A DNA stretch of 64,000 nucleotides, taken from the NCBI GenBank assembly GCA_949752745.1, contig OX457024.1:111156219-111220218 (forward strand), given 5' to 3'. Below are positions 51,010 to 61,600 of this stretch, one piece after another. The first letter of the stretch is position 1; the number at the start of each line of letters is the position of its first letter. The DNA comes from Protula sp. h YS-2021 (taxonomy: Eukaryota > Annelida > Polychaeta > Sabellida > Serpulidae). The notes below the pieces were generated by a model. That model saw only the letters and a list, made by a program, of their open reading frames with translations, was not told the DNA's origin and ran no database searches. The position numbers and the translations under genes are program-made.

Positions 51010-53985
51010 TGTATTAAAGATACAGTTTGGATAGTCTGCTGTAGCACTATTTTCTTCCTATTTTTTTTATTTTTGGCACAGCAAAGGTGAGCCAAAGGCT
51101 GCCTTTTCATGGAAAACGGTACGTGACGCGGATGTTTATAGGATTCATGGGGCGAGGGCCGGTTGTGTGAAAATAACGATGCAAGTGATAAGCCTTACTG
51201 CTCTTACGGATCTTGTACCAGGCCGTTACTTTTTTTTGCGTGTATAAATCGGAACAGACTAATGATCAGGTTCCTTTTGGGCTTTTTTTCTCTTTGAAAA
51301 GTCTAAAAATGTATGGGTTCTTTGAATTATTAGGGCTTTAGGCCTCTTCGTGTTAGCCCCTACACTTAAAGGGGCAGAAACGTGGTTGGTATTTATCCGT
51401 TAAAAATACCATATACAATTCTTTTCTAGAGTTAGCAAATGACAAAGATTTGCTTACCCTAGTGGGTGGTGTGTGTCTCGGTTTTTGCTTCTTGTTAGAT
51501 TGGTCTTAATGGATACATTAGCGAAAGATATAGTTTGGATAGTCTGCTGTAGCACTATTTTCTTCCTATTTTTTTATTTTTGGCACAGCAAAGGTGAGCC
51601 AAAGGCTGCCTTTTCATGGAAAACGGTACGTGACGCGGATGTTTATAGGATTCATGGGGCAAGGGCCGGTTGTGTAAAAATAACGATGCAAGTGATAAGC
51701 CTTACTGCTCTTACGGATCTTGTACCAGGCCGTTACTTTTTTTGCGTGTATAAATCGGAACAGACTAATGATCAGGTTCCTTTTGGGCTTTTTTCTCTTT
51801 GAAAAGTCTAAAATTGTATGGGTTCTTTGAATTATTAGGGCTTTAGGCCTCTTCGTGTTAGCCCCTACACTTAAAGGGGCAGAAACGTGGTTGGTATTTA
51901 TCCGTTAAAAATACCATATACAATTCTTTTCTAGAGTTAGCAAATGACAAAGATTTGCTAACCCTAGTGGGTGGTGTGTGTCTCGGTTTTTGCTTCTTGT
52001 TAGATTGGTCTTAATGGATACATTAGCGAAAGATATAGTTTGGATAGTCTGCTGTAGCACTATTTTCTTCCTATTTTTTTATTTTTGGCACAGCAAAGGT
52101 GAGCCAAAGGCTGCCTGTTCATGGAAAACGGTACGTGACGCGGATGTTTATAGGAATCATGGGGCAAGGGCCGGTTGTGTAAAAATAACGATGCAAGTGA
52201 TAAGCCTTACTGCTCTTACGGATCTTGTACCAGGCGGTTACTTTTTTTGCGTGTATAAATCGGAACAGACTGACGATCAGGTTCCTTTTGGGCTTTTTTT
52301 CTCTTTGAAAAGTCTAAAATTGTATGGGTTCTTTGAATTATTAGGGCTTTAGGCCTCTTCGTGTTAGCCCCTACACTTAAAGGGGCAGAAACGTGGTTGG
52401 TATTTATCCGTTAAAAATACCATATACAATTCTTTTCTAGAGTTAGCAAATGACAAAGATTTGCTAACCCTAGTGGGTGGTGTGTGTCTCGGTTTTTGCT
52501 TCTTGTTAGATTGGTCTTAATGGATACATTAGCAAGAGATATAGTTTGGATAGTCTGCTTAAGCAGTTTTTATCTTCCTATTTTTTTTTTATTTTTGACA
52601 CAGCAAAGGTGAGCCAAAGGCTGCCTTTTCATGGAAAACGGTACGTGACGCGGATGTTTATAGGATTCATGGGGCAAGGGCCGGTTGTGTAAAAATAACG
52701 ATGCAAGTGATAAGCCTTACTGCTCTTACGGATCTTGTACCAGGCGGTTACTTTTTTTGCGTGTATAAATCGGAACAGACTGACGATCAGGTTCCTTTTG
52801 GGCTTTTTTTCTCTTTGAAAAGTCTAAAATTGTATGGGTTCTTTGAATTATTAGGGCTTTAGGCCTCTTCGTGTTAGTCCTACACTTAAAGGGGCAGAAA
52901 CGTGGTTGGTATTTATCCGTTAAAAATGCCATATACAATTCTTTTCTAGAGTTAGCAAATGACAAAGATTTGCTAACCCTAGTGGGTGGTGTGTGTCTCG
53001 GTTTTTGCTTCTTGTTAGATTGGTCTTAATGGATACATTAGCGAAAGATATAGTTTGGATAGTCTGCTGTAGCACTATTTTCTTCCTATTTTTTTATTTT
53101 TGGCACAGCAAAGGTGAGCCAAAGGCTGCCTTTTCATGGAAAACGGTACGTGACGCGGATGTTTATAGGATTCATGGGGCAAGGGCCGGTTGTGTAAAAA
53201 TAACGATGCAAGTGATAAGCCTTACTGCTCTTACGGATCTTGTACCAGGCCGTTACTTTTTTTGCGTGTATAAATCGGAACAGACTGACGATCAGGTTCC
53301 TTTTGGGCTTTTTTTCTCTTTGAAAAGTCTAAAGTTGTATGGGTTCTTTGAATTATTAGGGCTTTAGGCCTCTTCGTGTTAGCCCCTACACTTAAAGGGG
53401 CAGAAACGTGGTTGGTATTTATCCGTTAAAAATACCATATACAATTCTTTTCTAGAGTTAGCAAATGACAAAGATTTGCTAACCCTAGTGGGTGGTGTGT
53501 GTCTCGGTTTTTGCTTCTTGTTAGATTGGTCTTAATGGATACATTAGCAAAAGATATAGTTTGGATAGTCTGCTTAAGCAGTTTTTATCTTCCTATTTCT
53601 TTTATTTTTCACACAGCAAAGGTGAGCCAAAGGCTGCCTTTTCATGGAAAACGGGTACGTGACGCCGATGTTTGAGATTCATGGGGCAAGGGCCGGTTGT
53701 GTAAAAATAACGATGGAAGTGATTAGCCTTACGGCTCTTACGGATCTTGTACCCGGCCGTCATTTTTTTTTGCGTGTTTAAATCAGAACAGAGTAATGAT
53801 CGGGTTCCTTTTGGGCTTTTTTTGTCTTTGACAAGTCTAAAAATTCTTTGATTTATTAGGGCTTTAGGCCTCTTCGTGTTAGCCCCTTCACTTAAACGTG
53901 GTTGATATTAATCCGATAAAAATACCCTATACAATTATTTTCTAGAGTTAGCAAATTACAGAGATTTGCTGACTGGGTGGTGTGT
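51010..53985 (+). repeat. 507-bp satellite, six units
   Basis: The phrase cacagcaaaggtgagccaaa recurs at about 51078, 51585, 52092, 52600, 53106 and 53616, a period of about 507 bp. Inner units are almost identical; the first and last are diverged. Each unit holds gttagcaaatgac paired with gatttgctaac, and gcccctacacttaaaggggc, both able to fold. A frame of about 109-124 codons with one hydrophobic segment recurs in units 2, 3 and 6 but is cut in others. I see no sign that it is translated. Confidence 0.93.
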
Positions 53986-54089
53986 GTGTCTAGTGTATTA
54001 ATGTCGGGATATACTTATTTGGTTTATTTGTTTCCATTCCACTTTTTTATTATTATTATTTAGTCGAAAGCGGTGCTTTGATCATGGTG

Positions 54090-55985
54090 CAAATGTACAT
54101 TTCGATGTCGTCAAGAGTGTTGCACTGCATGCAAGGACAATTTGCATGGAAGATATGCCAACCCTAGCTGATGCGGCCGTATTCGCAGAGGATTAATGCA
54201 CAGTTAACTGTACACTTCACGATGCAAACTCCATGTTCTAACTAAATTACAAGGCTACCACATTTATGAAACACTACCGAATATTGTGTGTGCTACAGGA
54301 TCAGTTCATCGAATCAGTCAACTGTGCAGTTAACTTCAGCGAATACGGGTGCTGTAATGTGTATCGAGAGTATGTTAGTGTTGGCATATACTCCAATTTT
54401 ATTTCTATTCATGCTTTCATCATGGTGTAAATATTCATTTCGATATATTTAAGAGTTGGTTTGCTACATGGTAAAGGTGTATTTTAAGTGACCAAGAAAA
54501 ACCTTCTTAGATAGACGAGTATTTATTTCGCATTTGACATGATAAGTATAACCGTATTTGACCAGACCCAACATGAAATTTTAAATTAAAGCTTGGTTAC
54601 TTAAAGTATACCTTTACCAGTGACATTTATTCAAGAGTTCTGTAAGTGGTTTATTCGAGCGTGTTCCAAGTGGGCAAACTGTTGCCCTGTAATAAAACTT
54701 GAAAGGATTTGCTAACGCTAGCTGAAGCGCCGTATTAACGGCGGTTAACTGCGCAGTTATCTGTACACCTCACGACACAAATCCCATGATCACAATAAAT
54801 TACAAGGTTAGTTTTTAGGTCAATTTATTTCGTTGATAATGTTACATTTATTAGACATTTCTGAAAATTGTGTGCTACGGGCTCTGTTCATCGAATCAGT
54901 CAACTGTGCAGTTAACTTCAGCGAATACGGGTGCTGCACTGTGCATCGAGAGTATGTTAGTGTTGGCATATACTCTAAGTTTATTTGTGTTCATGCTATC
55001 ATCACGGTGTAAATATTCATTTCGATATATTTAAGAGTTGGTTTGCTACATGGTAAAGGTGTATTTTAAGTGACCAAGAAAACCTTAGATAGACGAGTAT
55101 TTATTTCGCATTTGACATGATAAGTATAACCGTATTTGACCCGACCCAACATGAAATTTTAAATTAAAGCTTGGTTACTTAAAGTATACCTTTACCAGTG
55201 ACATTTATTCAAGAGTTCTGTAAGTGGTTTATTCGAGCGTGTTCCAAGTGGGCAAACTGTTGCCCTGTAATAAAACTTGAAAGGATTTGCTAACGCTAGC
55301 TGAAGCGCCGTATTAACCGCGGTTAACTGCGCAGTTATCTGTACACCTCACGACACAAATAATATGATTACAATAAATTACAAGGTTAGTTTTTAGGTCA
55401 ATTTATTTCGTTGATAATGTTACATTTATTAGACATTTCTGAAAATTGTGTGCTACGGGCTCTGTTCATCGAATCAGTCAACTGTGCAGTTAACTTCAGC
55501 AAATACGGGTGCTGCACTGTGCATCGAGAGTATGTTAGTGTTGGCATATACTCTAAGTTTATTTGTATTCATGCTATCATCGCGGTGTAAATATTCATTT
55601 CGATATATTTAAGAGTTGGTTTGCTACATGGTAAAGGTGTATTTTAAGTGACCAAGAAAAACCTTCGTGACATTTATTCAAGAGTTCTGTAAGTGGTTTA
55701 TTCGAGCGTGTTCCAAGTGGGCAAACTGTTGCTCTGTAATAAAACTTGAAAGGATTTGCTAACGCTAGCTGAAGCGCCGTATTAACCTCGGTTAACCTCG
55801 TGAGGTGTACAGTCATCTGTACACCTCACGACACAAATTCCATGATCAAAATAAATTACAAGGTTAGTTTTTAGGTCAATTTATTACTTGATAATGTTAC
55901 ATTTATTAGTACATTTCTGAAAATTTTCTGTGCATATACTTCAAGTTATTTGTATTCATAAATTGTGTGAATACGGCTCCTGGTG
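54090..55985 (+). repeat. 578-bp satellite, three to four units
   Basis: ttgctacatggtaaaggtg recurs at about 54461, 55037 and 55620; a diverged partial unit precedes (54090-54420). The third unit lacks about 155 bp. Units contain dyad sequences such as aactgcgcagtt and, in one, ttaaccgcggttaa. Confidence 0.92.
54469..54620. repeat. Inverted-repeat insert within the 578-bp unit
   Basis: tggtaaaggtgtattttaag and gaccaag at the left recur inverted at the right (cttggttacttaaagtatac, ctttacca), about 28 bp with few mismatches. It looks like a short MITE inside the satellite. In the third unit (55630-55665) most of it is deleted, leaving one end. Confidence 0.7.
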
Positions 55986-56930
55986 TATCGAGTGTATTAG
56001 TGTAGGGATATATGTCCAATTTAATTGTATCCTTTTATATTTTACATTCTTTCAGAGCTTCTGGATCTAGTTCATATTTTCACTTCAATTTTTTCTGGTT
56101 GACATTCAGTTATATAGCATACTGAAATGAGACCTTGCTAAAAGATACGATTAATATTTGGATGAAAAAAAATAGTTGACCTTTTTTTATAAAGAATGCT
56201 GTTTGGAATCTCTTGAGTGTGTGCTTCTTACAGAAGTGCAAAACGTGATATGGAAGCTCGAGTGATGTCACCGAATTAGATCTCCTTGCACTTTGATTAA
56301 GCGCAAAAAGAATGTATTGTTGGGTTTTTTCTCTGTTCTAGCGTCTAGTCAGATGTTTCCCACTTCAGTGCAAAAACCTTTGCAAATTACCAGTCTGCGA
56401 TAATAAATAATTCTTGTTGGATAAAGTTAACTTCAATATTGTGTCAAAATAGTTTTTGTCGGATAAAGTTAACTCATTTAATATATCAGTTCACGCACTT
56501 TTTAAAATGTCTGACAGTTTTGAACCGCTGAAGACACAATATAGCCTGCAAAGGGTTGACCGTGTCCTTAAACACAGCGCATAACTAACTCGTAGGGCAG
56601 AAACACTTGAAAGATTGCCTCCATTTCCACTATTTTTATTCTGCAAAAAAGTATAGCGCCTGCACTGAAAGTTCTCGATTTTTTTAAAATATGTATGGGT
56701 TTTACTCCCTTTATGATTCGATTCGTTAACTTTTCTATTAAAAAAAGATTTAGAAACGCTTGAATTTTAAATAGCTGTTTGTATGCACCGTGCAGGAAGA
56801 TACATGTTTCAACATGGCCAGACGTGTTGTTGCATATACCCATTGATGCGCAACGGATGCGTTCATGTCACAAGTTCAATATTACCGGTAAAGCATAACC
56901 GCTATTCCCAGAAATTCTGAACTTTACAAA

Positions 56931-57182
56931 ATGGAGCCGTCATTTGAGGAGAAAAATTTAAATAAATTACTTGATGCAATTGACAATAGGTTTATATTAA
57001 GCCATGACCTAGGACAGGTTGTCTATGGAGACCACGGATACGTAAAAGACTGTTTGGTGTATTTGTTAACGGAAGACAGTGTTTTCGCGCATGTTTTATA
57101 CTTGGCAGTTGTTGAGGCGATCCAGGATATGGAATTTACGGAGGATCCGCCTTTATTGGCATATTTAGTTTTTTCTGACTAA
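56931..57182 (+). CDS. Small 83-residue protein, unidentified
   Basis: ATG in good context (acaaaATGG), 83 codons to TAA. It is acidic and helical-looking, with leucine-rich stretches (LLDAID, VYLLTEDSVFAHVLYLAVVE). No motif is recognised. A diverged copy of its last 30 codons lies at 57437-57532 with the frame preserved, which argues that the sequence was coding before or after duplication. It sits just inside the right satellite arm, same strand as the recombinase-like gene. It could also be one exon of a longer gene. Confidence 0.5.
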   Translation: MEPSFEEKNLNKLLDAIDNRFILSHDLGQVVYGDHGYVKDCLVYLLTEDSVFAHVLYLAVVEAIQDMEFTEDPPLLAYLVFSD

Positions 57183-57436
57183 CCGTAAACTTTGGAAAAT
57201 TAAGCACCAAGAACCTTTCAAAAGACATGATTTGGATTCAGATACTTATACGCATATGTTCGAAACAAGTTTTCATGTACTTTGTGTTTTTGATGGGCAA
57301 GAAACAGTTGAAGAGTTCGAAATTGGTGTACTGTAATAGAGACACATTTAGAAACGTGACCATGAACCAACTATGTGCATAGTATTTGGCGCTTTGACTT
57401 CATAACTTAAAGATAAATGGTTACTTGTTCAACATA

Positions 57437-57532
57437 TACGACGCAGTTACTGAAACAATTGATGAGGTGGAATTTAAAGAGGAACCATATTTGCTGGCAA
57501 ACTTAGTTCATATAAATAAACCGCAAATTTAG
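57437..57532 (+). pseudogene. Diverged copy of the 3' end of the 83-residue frame
   Basis: 32 codons, ending TAG, read YDAVTETIDEVEFKEEPYLL then ANLVHINKPQI, alignable with YLAVVEAIQDMEFTEDPPLL then AYLVFSD. The frame is open without gaps. The 3' flanks (ccaagaaccttt / tcaagaacctttgac) also align. Confidence 0.55.
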
Positions 57533-58135
57533 TGAAATTGCTCAAGAACCTTTGACAGGAATTGTTATATATCCTGATATGTGTTAAGATATGTTTCCCG
57601 AAAGTATTCATGTATGTGCACGCTATTTTCTATGCTGACTTCTTGTAGCTTAAGTGCAGTTGAAATTGGCACACATTCAAAAACTTGCTACCCGCGCCCA
57701 TATTGGGATTGTAAAGCAATTATGACCGTCACTTAAGCGTTGTCAGACCCAATAATTCTCAAAATAAATGTATGGCCAAACTGAGCTAAAGGAAATACAG
57801 ATAAGAGGAAATAAATGTACAGTCTCGTTTATAAGACATTCAGGTCAATAACAAATAGAATGTGAGAATTAGCCTGAAAACTATTATATTACTCTTCCCT
57901 ATTTTGTAAACTGGAATTTACAGCACGTTGCAAGCATAAAAAGTTCTCTTTACTTTCTATTGCAAAAGTGTTGAATTGAAAAGTGTAAAACTTTGATGCC
58001 AATTAAAACCTTGTAACTAGATATTAAAAGTTTTCTTTTAATTCAATGTCACTCCAACAGTACGACATAGAATTTGTTTGTGAATTTTTGTTGCATGACA
58101 TTAAGGGTATTGAGTTTATCTTATTCTTCACATAG

Positions 58136-58338
58136 CCTCGAGACTGGAAGATCTTGGGTTGAATCCCGTTCGGGTCATACCTAAGACTTTAAAACTTTGA
58201 CTCCTCCTTGCTACCCTGTGAGGCAATCCACATGTAAGGGTTAGAAGGATGGCTGGAATGCCCCATTTCAGTATAATGTGGCAGGGGGATCCCGATATGA
58301 CCATAGTTGATTGTGATCTAAAGAACAATACAATACAA
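58136..58338 (+). mobile_element. tRNA-derived SINE, copy 2
   Basis: Same SINE as at 41403, inserted into a right-arm unit. Target duplication cttcacatag at 58126-58135 and 58340-58349. B box gggttgaatcccg. Confidence 0.9.
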
Positions 58339-58652
58339 CCTTCACATAGCATCCATGGTTGAAGAATCTTTACCACTTAAGTACAAAAAAAATTAGGCCG
58401 TCGTACAAGCGATATTAGATCTATCATTTAAAAAAAGCAAAGCAATTCTAAGCAAACAAGCTGAAGTAATAGAAATAGAGATAAAAAAATAAATGTTTAA
58501 TTATGAAGACCGCAGTTTTAGGCGAAAAAAAAACAATCTATGGAAAATGCAAGCCATTTCTCTTCATGTTTTGTGTTGTATCCCCACATGTCTAGAAATC
58601 ATTAGTCGAATTTAAAATTCAGTCGAATCCAGCCACCATACATTGACAAAAA

Positions 58653-58699
58653 AAATAACACTGTGTACATACCGAAGAGGTATGAACACAGTGTTATTT
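58653..58699. repeat. Hairpin in the right arm (21-bp stem, one mismatch)
   Basis: aaataacactgtgt plus catacc (58653-58673) pairs with ggtatg plus acacagtgttattt (58679-58699) around a 5-nt loop. It is the partner of the left-arm hairpin at 33929-33975. Confidence 0.85.
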
Positions 58700-61600
58700 A
58701 ACGTCAGTGTTTCAAAATAAAAAGTACAAAAAAAGTAAAATTAAATGTCACAGCCATTATTTTCTTAATTGCACATATTGTGTGCAACAAACAGAATAAA
58801 GTTAATACATTATGCTAAAAAATATTAATTCCGCAATTTAATCGTTGTTGGACCCAAAAAGATAAATATGTAAATAGAACAATTTCTTCACATGTAGAAT
58901 ACACATAGCCTCCATAACCAGTTATGGGCTGGTGGGACTAGTTTTCCCATCCATAACGTGGTTCTTGTGGGGAGGGGGGGTAACAGTATCTTTGATCCAC
59001 TTTATCTGAGCAGCTCACATCAATATTCCGATGCCTATGTTTCTTTTATTCTAACGACCTTCTTTCAAAAGCAGTAATCTGAACAGGATTAGGTCATAAA
59101 CTATTGCAACTTTTTTAATTTAAGAAGACTTTACTGCATTCAATCCGGAATTCAATGACAATTTATAGAATATTTACAATTAGTCTGAACAAAAAGCTTC
59201 AGAAGAATGTAATATTGGAGAGTATGCGAACCCTATGCCTTCACCAAATAAAAACTACAGCGCGATATGTAAGATGTATCCAAGCAGTTGTAGAAAATTT
59301 AAGCGTTTTAAGATCATAACATCAATAAAAAGAGCATAAAGACAGTCACTGAAGCGGTTTTGGGCCCAATTCAAAAAGAAAAATTAGAAAATTCTGACCA
59401 CAGGTGCAACAAAGACGGCTAATTTTCACAGAGATAAGTGAAAATAAATGTATGGTGTTGTTTATAACACATTCAGGTCAATTACAACTACAATATGAAA
59501 AAAGCCTGTAAATGTAAGAAAGAGCCTACCAATTATTATAGTAATCTTCTCCACTTTGAAAACACGAATTTACACATATTACAAGCATAAAAAGTTCTTG
59601 TTCTTTTTCTTTCATATGTAAAAATGCTGAATTGAAAAGTTTAAAACTTTGATGCCAATTAAAACCTTGTAACCAGATCGTAAGTTTTTTAAATTCAATA
59701 TCACTCATATAGTACGACGTGGAATATCGGTCTTAGCCAGCATTATCTCAAGGGATTTGTGAGTTCCCTTGCATGAGATTAGACGTATTGTTTAAAGTAT
59801 CTCCGCATGAATAACTTGGTTCTTGGCGCAGAAGGGGTGGATTTAAAGTATGTTTGATCCACTTTTTGAAAGCAGCCCATATCAGTGTTGCGATGCCTAT
59901 TTTTGTTTATTCTGATTATCCGCTTTCACGCCTTTTCTTAAATATATTTTTGCTTCTCAAAAGCAGAAATATCAACAGGAGACGGGATGGCCTCAAGGAT
60001 TATGTCATAAACAATAACAATTTCACTTTCAAAAGACATTGATCTGTACAATCAGAAAAATAATGACAAATTATCGAGCAGTTACACTTAGTCCAAACAA
60101 AACTCGTCAGAGAAATGTAACATTCCAGAGTAAACAGACCCTATCTCTTTACGAAAAAAATAATAAACCCCACACATGAGAGATTTGTGCACGCAACTGT
60201 AGAAAATTGAAGCGTTTTAAGATCATACCACCAATGAAAAGAAAATAAAGTCAGTCATTCGCAGCGGTTTTGGGCCCATCGATTCAAAAGGAAAATTAGA
60301 AGATTCTAACCGCATGTCTAAATACAGCTAAATTTAACAGAGATAAGAGAAAAATAAATGTATAACGTCGTCTATAGAACATTCAGAAAAATTGTGTAAA
60401 ATAACATGTAAATATGAAAAACAGCCTGCAAACTATTATAGTAATCTTCCCCAGTTTGAAAACCGGAATTTACCACACATTACAAGTATAAAAAGCTGTT
60501 GTTCTCTTTTCTTTCAATTGTATAAATGCTGAATTATAAATGTGTATCACTTTCATGCCACGTAAAACCTTGTAACTAGATCTTAAAAGTCCTTTTTTTA
60601 ATCCAATGTCACTGAAATAGTACGACATGGAATATCGGGCGTAGCCAGCATTTTTTCAAGGAGTTTGTGAATTTCCGTTGCGTGACATTAAAAGTATTGT
60701 TTCAAATGTCTTCGCATAAATAACTTGGTTCTTGGGGTAGGTGGGAGTAGGGAGGGGGTTGATTTAAAGTATATTTGACCCACTTTTTCAAGGCAGCCCA
60801 TATCAACGTTGCTACACCTAAGATTGTTTATTCTAAGGATCCGCTTTCACGATTTTTTTAAGAATATATTTTTCTTTCTCAAAAGCAGAAATATCAAGAG
60901 GAGACGGGATGGCCTCAAGGATTATGTCATAAACAATAACAATTTCACTTTCATCAGACCTTGGTCTGTACAATCAGAAAAATAATGACAATATATCGAG
61001 CAGTTACACTTAGTCAAAACACAACTCGTCAGAGAAATGTAACATTCCAGAGTAAACAGACCCTATCTCTTTACGAAAAAAATAATAAAACGCATACATA
61101 AGAGATTTCTGCGCCCAACTGTAGAAAATTGAAGCGTTTTAAGATCATACCACCAATGAACAGAAAATAAAGTCAGTCATTCGCAGCGGTTTTGGGCCCA
61201 TCGATTCAAAAGGAAAATTAGAAGATTCTAACCGCATGTGTAAATACAGCTAATTTTAACAGACATAAGAGAAAAATAAATGTATAACGTCGTCTATAGA
61301 ACATTCAGATAAACTGTGTAAAATAACATGTAAATATGAAAAACAGCCTGCAAACTATTAGGGTGAGCTTCTCCAGTTTGAAATCCGGAATTAACCACAC
61401 ATTACAAGCATAGAAAGTTGTTGTTCTCTTTTCTTTCAATTGTTTAAATGTTGAATTGTAAACGTGTAACACTTTCATGCCAATTAAAACCTTGTAACTA
61501 GATCTTAAAAGTCCTTTTTTTAAATTCAATGTCACTCAAACAGTACGACATGGAATATCGGGCGTAGCCAGCATTTTTTCAAGGAGTTTGTGAATTTCCG

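Noticed and set aside
51473..53367. Repeated frames of 109-124 codons with a transmembrane-like segment
   Set aside because: They lie within 507-bp satellite units, are interrupted in half of them and have no promoter, splice or homology support. Kept only as a note under the satellite.
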